From Chryseobacterium oncorhynchi (GTDB taxonomy: Bacteria; Bacteroidota; Bacteroidia; Flavobacteriales; Weeksellaceae): a stretch of DNA of 64,000 nt. The number at the start of each line of letters is the position of its first letter. Positions within the stretch are counted from its first letter, which is position 1. The position numbers were made by a program, and so were the translations under genes. The stretch is from positions 186,001 through 250,000 of the forward strand of contig NZ_PPEI02000002.1 in the NCBI RefSeq assembly GCF_002899895.1, in the 5' to 3' direction. The notes below the pieces were generated by a model that did no database searches, was not told the origin of the DNA, and was given only the letters and a program-made list of their open reading frames with translations. This document shows positions 55,786 to 63,404 of the stretch, piece by piece.

Positions 55786-56123
55786 TTAATTTACTATTAG
55801 TTCAAACACGAATATCACAAATGTTTTCACAAATAACACTATTAAAAATTAATAAGAACAAGCTTTAGTCAAAACCTAACTCTTTCTCTTTTTAAATTTA
55901 TACTATACATCATTTAGATTGCATTTACTTTTCAAGTATTTGTCCCATTTTTAAAATCTGGAAAAAGATTTGTATTTTCTTTTACAGAATCCCTGATCTA
56001 TTATTAGCTTTCATTCCTTATAAATTTCTTTTTTCTTCGTTTAAGGAAATATCACAATGAAAAAGCTAGTAAATAACAAGTTACAGCAAAATAACTCAAA
56101 CTGTTAATAGTAGAGTTATCACT

Positions 56124-56140
56124 TTGGCATGAAATTCGCA
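56124..56140 (+). promoter_or_regulatory. Sigma-54-like promoter
   Basis: TTGGCATGAAATTCGCA keeps the invariant GG-N10-GC spacing of -24/-12 promoters and differs from TGGCACG-N4-TTGCA at two bases. Start would fall near 56151. A short inverted repeat AGTTA/TAACT (56079-56096) lies upstream where an activator might bind. Confidence 0.4.
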
Positions 56141-56226
56141 TTTACCTTTTCGAGAAAAAATTAAAAAAACACTAAAGATGAGAAAAAAGGTTTTCTGTGG
56201 ATTTTCAGTTTTCCACTGATTCAAAG

Positions 56227-56257
56227 TTCATATTGATGTATATGAATCCTTTTTTTT
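56227..56257 (+). terminator. Intrinsic terminator within the leader region
   Basis: A perfect 7-bp AT-rich stem (56227-56233 with 56240-56246) is followed by eight T. It would end a transcript from the sigma-54-like promoter after about 105 bases, as a small RNA or an attenuated leader. Confidence 0.55.
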
Positions 56258-56443
56258 CTACGATGCCGTAAAAGATACGGGAACGTGATTAATTAGCCTT
56301 TGGTTGATTTTTCGCAATAGTATTATACCCCGTATCTAACTGGTGTCATTTTAAAACCCTATGAATCATATATTGATTCAAAAAAATTATAAATCCCGGA
56401 CTTTAAGCCCGGTATAACGATATAAATAAACGACAAAGTCATC

Positions 56444-56515
56444 GTGAACCTTAGCCCAGTAAGAGAATATGCCATTCTTTTTACCGTGATGATTGCGTTG
56501 CTTTATTCTAATTAA
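56444..56515 (+). CDS. Candidate 23-residue membrane peptide (GTG start)
   Basis: The frame starts with GTG and reads NLSPVREYAILFTVMIALLYSN after the first residue: a short polar front and one hydrophobic helix, the look of a genuine micro-membrane protein. It ends 19 bases before the next small membrane protein gene. No ATG lies upstream in frame before a stop at 56423. Its size makes chance possible. Confidence 0.3.
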   Translation: MNLSPVREYAILFTVMIALLYSN

Positions 56516-56534
56516 TTAATGTATAACCCTTAAA

Positions 56535-56789
56535 ATGTTAGTAATGATGAGAGCCTTTTTTGAAATGATTTTTAAGAGAAATGAAGACGCAGCGAAAATG
56601 CATATCTGGAGCCTATTATTGGTGTTGAGTTTTGCTATCTTTTCTGTATTGGTATACACCTCAAAACCAAGCTTTAACAGCTTAATTATATATCTGACAG
56701 CATTTGCTGCCTATATCGGCTTTGGTCTTATATTCATCAGTTCCCTAGCCGGAACAGGAATGAAGAAAAGATCAAGCAGAAACATATAA
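56535..56789 (+). CDS. Small membrane protein, unknown function
   Basis: 84 residues. An amphipathic front (MRAFFEMIFKRNEDAAKMHIW), two hydrophobic helices (about 25-42 and 48-70) and a basic tail (MKKRSSRNI). Any of the first three Met codons could be the start. It follows the long structured leader, and a strong terminator comes right after it, so it appears to be a genuine transcript of its own. I do not recognise the family. Confidence 0.6.
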   Translation: MLVMMRAFFEMIFKRNEDAAKMHIWSLLLVLSFAIFSVLVYTSKPSFNSLIIYLTAFAAYIGFGLIFISSLAGTGMKKRSSRNI

Positions 56790-56811
56790 CTTTTTAATCT
56801 TTCTTTTACTG

Positions 56812-56839
56812 AAAAACCGCCCTTTTGGGGCGGTTTTTT
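56812..56839. terminator. Bidirectional terminator
   Basis: An 11-bp GC-cored stem (56812-56822 with 56828-56838) with A tract before and T tract after lies between convergent genes. Confidence 0.9.
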
Positions 56840-56866
56840 ATTATTATAAAATAAGTGAGGAATCTT

Positions 56867-58057
56867 CTATCTTAAAGTTGATAGTTTATATTTAATTTCA
56901 CTTATAAACTCATTTGTTAAGTTGTTTACTCCTTTTAAGCTAAAAATAAATTCATCTAACTGTTTATCTAATCCTCTTTTTGAAGCATTAAGGTTTGATT
57001 GTAAATTAGGAAGTGATTTAACAGAATTATGGAGACCTGACATGCTATTAATTGCTAAAGGAATATTTTCTTGTAAATCTTCAATTGACTCTAATGTTGA
57101 CTCTAAATTTTCTTTATACTGATCCTTATCCAAGTACTCCATACTGTTGACATATTTCAACCCGATTTCTATAGCATCCTTAAAGTTACTATAAAAAACA
57201 ATATTTTCAACTTTTATTCTTTCCGAATAATCATTCATAATTTTTGAAATTCTTTTAAATAGCTCAACAATTAAATTCTTATTAGGATTTGGATATTGCG
57301 CAAACCTTTCTATTTCATCAGCTTTTCGTCCCATTTCTTCTCCAATAATATTTGTACTCTCGTTAATTTTTGTCAGTGCTACTGTTGAATTAGATAACAA
57401 TCTTTCAAATTCAAGTAAATAATCAAATAGACCAAAATCTTCTTCTAAAACAGAATGCTCATCAGTGCTTTGAATGCTTGTATCATTATCATCTATCAAA
57501 GACTTATCAACCTTTATAGAATTACTTATTAAATTATCAATTCGTTTAGGTAAATGTATCCTTAAATTTGCTTTTAATTCATCCAAATCATTAAAAGAAC
57601 CATAAAAAACATTGTTATCTCTCAGTACTTTTTTAAAATTATTGATTTTCGATAACTCTTCGGGATTTATATCCGATAAAGCCAATGGCGCTTTATTCTT
57701 AAAATAGAATAATATTTGAATATTTTCTTTATTTTTAAATCTTTTAAGAGCATTTAAAAATTCTTCTTCAGTTCCTGAATTTGCAACATTTGTTTTAGTT
57801 CCAAATTTTTGCCAAATTAATCCAACGAAAATATCATAACCCAACCCAATATCTTCATTAATAATATCTTGAGTATAGGACTCAGTAATCCCTGGTGCAG
57901 AATGAGTCTCCCATTTTAATACATCAAGAATTAAATTATTTCTATTCCCATAAATAATGTTAAGCTCTTTAATTGCATTTTCGACTTCAATTCTTTCTTC
58001 TTCCAAATCACTTGGAGAGCCTAAAAAAATACTATACTTAGTAACATTTTTTGCCAT
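56867..58057 (-). CDS. DUF4062 protein with long helical C-terminal region
   Basis: 396 residues. The first 175 match DUF4062: YSIFLGSPSDLEEERIEVENAI, LDVLKWETHSAPGI, GYDIFVGLIWQKFGT and TEEEFLNALKRF, a Rossmann-like fold found in many bacterial conflict proteins, often joined to STAND ATPase or repeat domains. Here the partner is about 215 residues of helix with coiled-coil character (YKENLESTLESIEDLQENI). No signal peptide or membrane segment. The gene is very AT-rich. It lies 76 bases after a small Cys/His gene on the same strand. A defence or stress-response role is inference. Confidence 0.75.
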   Translation of the reverse strand: MAKNVTKYSIFLGSPSDLEEERIEVENAIKELNIIYGNRNNLILDVLKWETHSAPGITESYTQDIINEDIGLGYDIFVGLIWQKFGTKTNVANSGTEEEFLNALKRFKNKENIQILFYFKNKAPLALSDINPEELSKINNFKKVLRDNNVFYGSFNDLDELKANLRIHLPKRIDNLISNSIKVDKSLIDDNDTSIQSTDEHSVLEEDFGLFDYLLEFERLLSNSTVALTKINESTNIIGEEMGRKADEIERFAQYPNPNKNLIVELFKRISKIMNDYSERIKVENIVFYSNFKDAIEIGLKYVNSMEYLDKDQYKENLESTLESIEDLQENIPLAINSMSGLHNSVKSLPNLQSNLNASKRGLDKQLDEFIFSLKGVNNLTNEFISEIKYKLSTLR

Positions 58058-58098
58058 ATTTTTTTTTACTAAGCTAAAAACTTATTAGTTTATCACAT

Positions 58099-58112
58099 TA
58101 CGGGAATCCGTA
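58099..58112 (-). promoter_or_regulatory. Palindrome upstream of the DUF4062 gene
   Basis: TACGGGAATCCGTA has 5-bp arms and lies 42 bases before the DUF4062 start. Read on the minus strand, AAATACGGATTCCCGTAA matches the site at 58412 (AAATCCGGATTTCTGTAA) in 15 of 18 positions. Confidence 0.5.
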
Positions 58113-58133
58113 TTTATTGTATAATTTCATAAT

Positions 58134-58355
58134 TTATTCATTAAAAATATCCTTCATCATCTTATCAAGGAACTTTGTAGTTTCTTCCTCAATAATTTTT
58201 TCAGATTTTGCGACTAGCTCTGTGTGAAAAGGCTGGCAACAGGCTTTAATTCCAAATCCATCATCTGTTTTTACAAATTCCGGATGTAAGTTATGCTCTT
58301 TACAAACTTCAGACTCTATTTCCTGTTTTATTAAATCATAATTTAGATCAAACAT
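58134..58355 (-). CDS. 73-residue Cys/His-rich protein, partner of DUF4062
   Basis: The protein has a short helix, a central segment with Cys18, His21, His24, Cys39, Cys40 and His44 (VCKEHNLHPEF, ACCQPFHTEL), and a C-terminal helix. The spacing suggests metal binding or a redox pair, but this is unproven. I recall similar short orphan proteins in other bacteria without a named family. It is the first gene of a two-gene transcript with the DUF4062 protein and has its own palindromic site upstream. Confidence 0.65.
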   Translation of the reverse strand: MFDLNYDLIKQEIESEVCKEHNLHPEFVKTDDGFGIKACCQPFHTELVAKSEKIIEEETTKFLDKMMKDIFNE

Positions 58356-58411
58356 ATTCTTTTATTTTGTTTCATTGGTGATTGATAAAGATAGAAATAT
58401 TTTTCATTTAC

Positions 58412-58427
58412 AGAAATCCGGATTTCT
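58412..58427 (-). promoter_or_regulatory. Palindrome upstream of the 73-residue gene
   Basis: A perfect 16-bp palindrome AGAAATCCGGATTTCT lies 57 bases before the start codon and shares an 18-base core with the site at 58099. Confidence 0.5.
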
Positions 58428-58446
58428 ACGGTACTTTTATGAAAAC

Positions 58447-58474
58447 AAAAAGCCGCTCTTTTCAGAACGGCTTT
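58447..58474 (-). terminator. Terminator of the gldI/PPIase operon
   Basis: An 11-bp stem with one mismatch (58449-58459 with 58464-58474) is followed by T on the minus strand. Confidence 0.82.
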
Positions 58475-58495
58475 CATATCTTAAAAAAGATTCAA

Positions 58496-59611
58496 TTATT
58501 TTACTTTTACAAGCTCAACATCGAAAACTAACCAAGAGTTTGGTGGAATAACTCCTCCTGCACCTCTTTCTCCGTAACCCATTGCTGGTGGAATCAATAA
58601 AGTAGCAGTTTCACCCTCTTTTAACAATAGGATACCTTCATCCCATCCTTTGATTACTCTTCCCATTCCAATTGGAATTTCGATTGGCTCGTTTCTCTTG
58701 AATGAAGAATCGAATTCAGTACCGTCTACTAACTTTCCAGCATAGTGTACAGATACGTTATCACCAGATTTTGGAGCTTTACCGTCAGCTGTTTTAGTGA
58801 TTTTATAGTAAAGACCTGATTCAGTTTTTTGCATTCCAGCTTTTAAGTTTTCAACTAATTTTTCCTGGTTTGCTTTGAATTCTTCTTCTTTTTTCTTTTT
58901 TTCAGCTTCTTCTTTAGCGATGAAAGCTTTATTGTTTTCTGCGATTTTAGCTTTTCCTTCATTGAAAGTCTTAGCTGCATCGTAGTTTTTGTACTCGTCA
59001 CCTTTTCCGAAAATAGAAACTTTCTCTAGAACGATATCTGTTTTAGGCTTATCCTGAGCTCCTTTTTCAACATTAGCAATGGTGTCAATTACATCATTAC
59101 CTTTTACCACTTTTCCGAAGATCGTGTGTCTTCCGTCTAACCAAGGTGTAGCTACTTCAGTGATGAAAAACTGAGACCCGTTTGTGTTTGGTCCGGAGTT
59201 CGCCATAGAAAGAATCCCTTTTCCTGTATGTTTAAGGTCATTTCTTTCATCCTCGAATTTATATCCAGGATCTCCCATTCCTGTTCCCTGAGGATCACCT
59301 CCCTGAATCATGAAATCTTTGATCACTCTGTGGAAAATAGTTCCGTCATAGTAAGGAACTCCTTTAGCCTTAGCTTTGTTATCGATTTTTCCTTCTGCAA
59401 GACCGATAAAGTTGGCTACAGTTACTGGTGCTTTCTTGTCCTCAAACTTAACGATCAAGTTACCTTTTGTGGTTTGAAGATTAGCATAAAGTCCGTCATT
59501 AAGACCTTCGTAAGTTTCTTTGTCTACGTTCATTTTTTTATAAATTGGGGTACAACTCATCAGCGAAATACTTGCCGCCGCCAGAATTATATTTTTGTTA
59601 AACAATTTCAT
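58496..59611 (-). CDS. Cyclophilin-FKBP fusion peptidyl-prolyl isomerase lipoprotein
   Basis: 371 residues with lipobox Cys20 (SLMSC). Residues of about 40-205 are a cyclophilin (VTVANFIGLAEG, FHRVIKDFMIQGGDPQGTG, GSQFFI, LDGRHTIFG). A charged helical linker (AKEEAEKKKKEEEFKANQEK) leads to an FKBP domain at about 265-371 (VSVHYAGKLVDGTEFDSS, VIKGWDEGILLL, PPAMGYGERG). Both domains speed proline isomerisation in exported proteins. It starts 3 bases after gldI, so the two isomerases are made together. A double-domain fusion is uncommon outside this phylum. Confidence 0.9.
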   Translation of the reverse strand: MKLFNKNIILAAASISLMSCTPIYKKMNVDKETYEGLNDGLYANLQTTKGNLIVKFEDKKAPVTVANFIGLAEGKIDNKAKAKGVPYYDGTIFHRVIKDFMIQGGDPQGTGMGDPGYKFEDERNDLKHTGKGILSMANSGPNTNGSQFFITEVATPWLDGRHTIFGKVVKGNDVIDTIANVEKGAQDKPKTDIVLEKVSIFGKGDEYKNYDAAKTFNEGKAKIAENNKAFIAKEEAEKKKKEEEFKANQEKLVENLKAGMQKTESGLYYKITKTADGKAPKSGDNVSVHYAGKLVDGTEFDSSFKRNEPIEIPIGMGRVIKGWDEGILLLKEGETATLLIPPAMGYGERGAGGVIPPNSWLVFDVELVKVK

Positions 59612-59614
59612 GTA

Positions 59615-60127
59615 TTATAAAGCTTTTAATTTTATGATTAATGGGATATCGTTGTCTATTTTCTTTTCGTCTCCAAAAGTTCCGTATGCCAAAGAAGACG
59701 GCACCAAAAGCGTTACTTCCTCTCCATCATGTATAAAACGCAAAGCATTCTCCACCGCTTTCAGTTCATCAAAATGCCCGAATTTGGCATCTCTTCTTTC
59801 AAAAGGCTGATCATAGATTTTTGTCTGATCAAAATCGTACAACTCATAAGAATAAGAGATCAGGCTGTTATCTGCTCTTCTCTCTCTATGATCATAGCCA
59901 TCCACTGTAACCCAATAGTTAAGCTGCGTAGGGTAATACTTTACAGCTTGTCCATTGATCCAGTCCTGAATCTGACCTCTTTCTATAACATTCAGATTTT
60001 TCATCCTGTTCTTAGAAACATCCAGATCTTTTTGGCTTAAAACACCTCCTACCGGAGGATGAGCCGTCTGTGCATTTCTATTGCAACTCAACAGGCTTAT
60101 GGCTGATATGAAGAGTAATTTTTTCAT
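59615..60127 (-). CDS. gldI: GldI-like gliding lipoprotein, FKBP-type isomerase fold
   Basis: 170 residues from MKKLLFISAISLLSC; a start nine codons upstream lacks signal character. Lipobox Cys15. The C-terminal FKBP-type domain (YSYELYDFDQTKIYDQPF, FIHDGEEVTLLVPSSLAYGTFGDEKKIDNDIPLIIKLKAL) and the front helix match GldI, a gliding-motility lipoprotein needed with the T9SS. In the family it is thought to help fold envelope proteins. It leads the operon with the cyclophilin-FKBP gene. Confidence 0.82.
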   Translation of the reverse strand: MKKLLFISAISLLSCNRNAQTAHPPVGGVLSQKDLDVSKNRMKNLNVIERGQIQDWINGQAVKYYPTQLNYWVTVDGYDHRERRADNSLISYSYELYDFDQTKIYDQPFERRDAKFGHFDELKAVENALRFIHDGEEVTLLVPSSLAYGTFGDEKKIDNDIPLIIKLKAL

Positions 60128-60206
60128 AAACTTATGCGAAAATACACATTTCATGAATTAATTACAAAACTTATCCTAGGATTTACCATAACAATTTAAT
60201 ATAAAT

Positions 60207-60232
60207 AAAAAAAGCCGGGAATTTCCCGGCTT
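60207..60232 (-). terminator. Terminator of ilvE
   Basis: A GC-cored stem (60212-60220 with 60224-60232) is followed by T on the minus strand, just past ilvE. Confidence 0.82.
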
Positions 60233-60254
60233 CAATATTATTATTCAGTTAAGA

Positions 60255-61325
60255 TTAAACTGTTTCTAAAGCGTGATCTACTACTACTCTCCATCCGAAT
60301 GGATCTTCAGCAAGATTATTTTGTAGATCTACCAAATCTTTCTTAAGTGTAGCTGCATAGCTTTCTTCATCAGACAATCTTGGAAGAGCCAATTTCTCGC
60401 CTTGGTATCCTAAAGCCTGGAATTGAGTTGTTACAACCGCTGTACCTACTCCCCATACTTCTTTAAGGTTACCACTCTTTAAAGCTTCAATTACTGTTTT
60501 CACAGGAATTGGTTCTACTTTCACTTCAATTCCTCTTTTCTTAGCTAATTGAAGGAAGCTGTCTCTTGTAACTCCGTCAAGAATTTTCTCAGAAGTTGGA
60601 GGTGTATAAATTGTATCGTTAATTCTTACAAATACGTTCATTGTACCACTCTCTTCAAAATATTCGTGAGTAGCATCGTCAGTCCAGATAATTTGCTCAT
60701 ATCCTTCTTCAATAGCCAATTGAGTTGGATAGAAAGAAGCGGCATAGTTTCCTGCTGCTTTAGCAGAACCTACTCCACCGTTTGCTGCTCTTGAATAGTG
60801 ATCAGAAATTTTCACAGAAACTGGTTCTGCATAATAACTTTTTGCTGGTGTAGCAACAATAGCAAACATATATTTTTCAGAAACTCTAGCTTTCAAAGCT
60901 TCTTCTGTAGCAAAAATCAAAGGTCTGATATATAATGACATTCCTTCTCCTTGAGGAATCCAGTCTCTATCAATATCTACTAATGCTTTTAATCCGTCTA
61001 AAAACATTTCCTCAGTCACCTCAGGCATAGCAAGACGCTTCGCTGACTTGTTGATACGTTCAAAATTCTTTTCAGGCCTGAAAAGGAAAACCTGCCCATC
61101 TTTGTCTTTATAGGCTTTCATCCCTTCAAAACAAGCTTGTCCATAGTTTACCCCCATCATAGCAGGTGTAAATGGAATGGGACCGTAAGGAACTAATTTT
61201 ACATCACCCCATTTTCCATTTTCGTACTCACATATAATCATATGATCAATGAATGTACCACCAAATGAAAAATTGTTTGGGTCAAATGTAGAAATTCTGG
61301 AGTTTTCAGTTTTTTGAATTATCAT
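60255..61325 (-). CDS. ilvE: Branched-chain amino acid aminotransferase
   Basis: 356 residues, the longer eukaryote-like/Bacteroidota form of fold-type IV aminotransferase. GPIPFTPAMMGVNYGQACFEGMKAY at the front, the PLP Lys in VGSAKAAGNYAAS, and FEESGTMNVFV are hallmarks. It moves the amino group between leucine, isoleucine or valine and 2-oxoglutarate, in both synthesis and breakdown. It has its own -7 element and terminator. Confidence 0.94.
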   Translation of the reverse strand: MIIQKTENSRISTFDPNNFSFGGTFIDHMIICEYENGKWGDVKLVPYGPIPFTPAMMGVNYGQACFEGMKAYKDKDGQVFLFRPEKNFERINKSAKRLAMPEVTEEMFLDGLKALVDIDRDWIPQGEGMSLYIRPLIFATEEALKARVSEKYMFAIVATPAKSYYAEPVSVKISDHYSRAANGGVGSAKAAGNYAASFYPTQLAIEEGYEQIIWTDDATHEYFEESGTMNVFVRINDTIYTPPTSEKILDGVTRDSFLQLAKKRGIEVKVEPIPVKTVIEALKSGNLKEVWGVGTAVVTTQFQALGYQGEKLALPRLSDEESYAATLKKDLVDLQNNLAEDPFGWRVVVDHALETV

Positions 61326-61350
61326 TTTTTAAAATTTTTACGATGTTCTA

Positions 61351-61358
61351 CAAATTTA
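61351..61358 (-). promoter_or_regulatory. -7 element of ilvE
   Basis: TAAATTTG on the minus strand, 26 bases before the ilvE start, in the 85-base divergent gap. No clear -33. Confidence 0.5.
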
Positions 61359-61389
61359 ACATAATTTTCTAAATATAAAAATTTTAGAG

Positions 61390-61397
61390 TAAATTTG
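61390..61397 (+). promoter_or_regulatory. -7 element of mnmD
   Basis: TAAATTTG ends 13 bases before the TTG start of mnmD, so the 5' leader would be only about ten bases long. Confidence 0.5.
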
Positions 61398-61410
61398 ACA
61401 AAAAATTAGC

Positions 61411-62085
61411 TTGAAAAGAGAGATTAAGACCACAAACGACGGAAGTAAAACATTGTTTATCAGTGATTTAAACGAAAACTACCATTCTCACCACGGAGCT
61501 CTTCAGGAAGCAGAACACGTGTTTATCAAAAACGGATTAAATCTAATAAATGATTGCGAAATTAATATTTTAGAACTGGGTTTTGGAACAGGTTTGAATG
61601 TTTTAGTGACAATTAATGAATATTTAAAAACTGACAAAAATCATGTCATCAATTATTTTTCCCTAGAAAAATACCCCATAAATGAATCGGAAGTTAAGGA
61701 TTTAGCCTATTTTGAACTTTTTGATAACCCAGAGTTAAAAAATATTTATCAGAAAATTCATCTAGCAGATTGGGAAAAGCCAGTTGAAATCATTAGTGGA
61801 TTCAACTTAAAAAAGATAGAATGTGACTTTTTTGATCTAAAGAACATAAATCTGCCTAAAATCAATCTTGTCTACTTTGATTGTTTTGGGGCAAGAGTAC
61901 AGCCTGATCTTTGGGAAAAACCTTTATTTGAGATGGTTTCTGACAAAATGGCCATTAACGGATTATTAACAACCTACTCTTCCAAAGGGAGCGTAAGAAG
62001 AATACTACAGGAACTTAATTTTAATGTAGAGAAAAAACAAGGGCCTCCGGGAAAAAGAGAAATGATTAATGCTGTGAAGTTGTAA
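61411..62085 (+). CDS. mnmD: tRNA (5-methylaminomethyl-2-thiouridine) methyltransferase, stand-alone MnmD
   Basis: 224 residues starting with TTG (61411); an in-frame stop at 61396 and no ATG before NDGSKTLFISDLNENYHSHHGA support this start. SAM loop ILELGFGTGLNVL, catalytic region VYFDCFGARVQPDLWE and the ending GPPGKREMINAVKL match the methyltransferase half of MnmC (DUF752). In E. coli MnmC also has an FAD oxidase half; that half is absent, as in other Bacteroidota. It completes mnm5s2U34 in tRNA. Confidence 0.87.
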   Translation: MKREIKTTNDGSKTLFISDLNENYHSHHGALQEAEHVFIKNGLNLINDCEINILELGFGTGLNVLVTINEYLKTDKNHVINYFSLEKYPINESEVKDLAYFELFDNPELKNIYQKIHLADWEKPVEIISGFNLKKIECDFFDLKNINLPKINLVYFDCFGARVQPDLWEKPLFEMVSDKMAINGLLTTYSSKGSVRRILQELNFNVEKKQGPPGKREMINAVKL

Positions 62086-62208
62086 GATTTCAAATGAACA
62101 TCATCCTTAATAAGCTAATTTACTGTTTTGTTATTTTAGCTTTTTTACCTCTATATGCCTCATAAAAATTCCTTACATTAGCTATACAAATTATTTTACA
62201 TTATATAT

Positions 62209-62625
62209 ATGATAGACAAGATCAACATTAGGGTGTATGGCTGTGCAGTAAAAGATAAAAAAGTTTTAACTCTGTTTGAGGAATATGCCGGTGAACCTTT
62301 AGTGAAATTTCCTGGTGGTGGATTGGAATACGGAGAGGGAACATTAGATTGTTTGCATCGTGAATTTGATGAAGAACTTAATGTAAAGGTCAATATTGCA
62401 GAACATTTTTACACACAGGAAGATTTCCTGGTTTCCCGCTTCAGAGAGAATGAACAACTGCTTACCATATATTATATAGTGAACATTGTAGATGAAAATG
62501 AATTCCTTATTATGGATCCATGTATTGAAAGAACTGAATGGATGGATATTGACAGACCAGACAATCCTTTTCCTCTACCTATAGATAAAATTGTATTTGA
62601 TAAATTAAAAGAAAAATTCCTGTAA
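62209..62625 (+). CDS. Nudix hydrolase with intact box
   Basis: 138 residues. The Nudix box GGLEYGEGTLDCLHREFDEEL keeps the key glutamates (REFDEE), with Asn in place of the late Gly, so the protein is probably active on a nucleoside diphosphate derivative. The substrate cannot be told. The stop codon lies inside the stem of the downstream terminator. Compare the degraded box in the regulator at 19557. Confidence 0.85.
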   Translation: MIDKINIRVYGCAVKDKKVLTLFEEYAGEPLVKFPGGGLEYGEGTLDCLHREFDEELNVKVNIAEHFYTQEDFLVSRFRENEQLLTIYYIVNIVDENEFLIMDPCIERTEWMDIDRPDNPFPLPIDKIVFDKLKEKFL

Positions 62626-62644
62626 GTAGCCTTACAGGAATTTT
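62613..62644. terminator. Bidirectional terminator overlapping the Nudix stop codon
   Basis: A perfect 14-bp stem (62613-62626 with 62631-62644, loop TAGC) includes the Nudix TAA and separates convergent genes. Confidence 0.88.
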
Positions 62645-62648
62645 ATAT

Positions 62649-63353
62649 TTATTTCTTTACTTTAAAGTCACTTGCTCCGGGATAGGGCTTCAGGTATCCT
62701 GAATTCCAATTGGATTGAAGCAATGATTCCACAAACTCATCAGTTCTGTTGGTATGGGGATTATATCGCTCCTTAAGATCAATATCAGCCATTTTACCCT
62801 TTAGATTCCACCAAAAAGCACTGAATCCACCTCTAAGTTCTTTAATGATTTCATATACATTTTTACCGGTAGCTCTATTCATTAGCTTGGCAAAAACCTG
62901 TCCTTCAGTGGTTGTAAGATCTCTCAGTTGTTTTTCATACTGATCTGCAAGCATATTTTGTCTCTCTCTTACAAACTTTCTTTTAGCCTTACTATCCATA
63001 TCATTCATATCTACCTGAATATCTCTGTACTGTTGCAAAGCAGTTACAAATAATGGATATACTCTGTATAATTTCTTGTTAAGGAAATAATAGTAATTTT
63101 TATCCAACTGATTATTAAACCTCGGCTTATTAACCAAAACCAACTCATCCATTACTACTACAGGCTCTCCGTTCACTTCATAGATCTTCACTTTCTGCTG
63201 TTGGTCGTAATAATACTTATTGCCAAATTCATCTACCTTCAGAGACTCGGGTGGATATTGGCTGAGAGGTTTTGCTACTACAGAATCCTTTTGACCAAAA
63301 ACACTGACTCCCAAAAAGAAAATAAAAAGGCAGATAATCTTACTAAAATTCAT
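62649..63353 (-). CDS. DUF4294 exported protein
   Basis: 234 residues from MNFSKIICLFIFF; an upstream in-frame Met lacks signal-like sequence. Signal peptide ends near VFGQ. YYYFLNKKLYRVYPLFVTALQQYRDIQ, KLMNRATGKNVYEIIKELRGGFSAFWWN and DLKERYNPHTNRTDEFVE mark DUF4294, a Bacteroidota family without known function, often beside M42 peptidase genes as here. The function is unknown; it is probably periplasmic. Confidence 0.8.
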   Translation of the reverse strand: MNFSKIICLFIFFLGVSVFGQKDSVVAKPLSQYPPESLKVDEFGNKYYYDQQQKVKIYEVNGEPVVVMDELVLVNKPRFNNQLDKNYYYFLNKKLYRVYPLFVTALQQYRDIQVDMNDMDSKAKRKFVRERQNMLADQYEKQLRDLTTTEGQVFAKLMNRATGKNVYEIIKELRGGFSAFWWNLKGKMADIDLKERYNPHTNRTDEFVESLLQSNWNSGYLKPYPGASDFKVKK

Positions 63354-63404
63354 TATTTTTACACTTATAAGAACAAAAATTAAACGCAAAAATCATTCCT
63401 TTTT

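Larger units (their letters stand above)
55712..56534. other. Long non-coding region with sigma-54-like promoter and folded leader
   Basis: These 823 bases lack any ORF over 25 codons on the plus strand. They hold the M28 terminator, a sigma-54-like element at 56124, a 13-codon ATG ORF at 56178-56219, a terminator hairpin at 56227, a pair of mutually exclusive stems (CCGTA 56266-56270 pairs with TACGG 56276-56280; AGATACGGG 56273-56281 can instead pair with CCCGTATCT 56329-56337), a TGAATCA/TGATTCA hairpin at 56362-56380, and a small hydrophobic GTG ORF at 56444. Confidence 0.55.

Noticed and set aside
55801-56100. Searched for a decayed gene or insertion sequence in the first part of the 823-base gap
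   Set aside because: No terminal inverted repeats, no transposase-like frame and no recognisable protein remnant.
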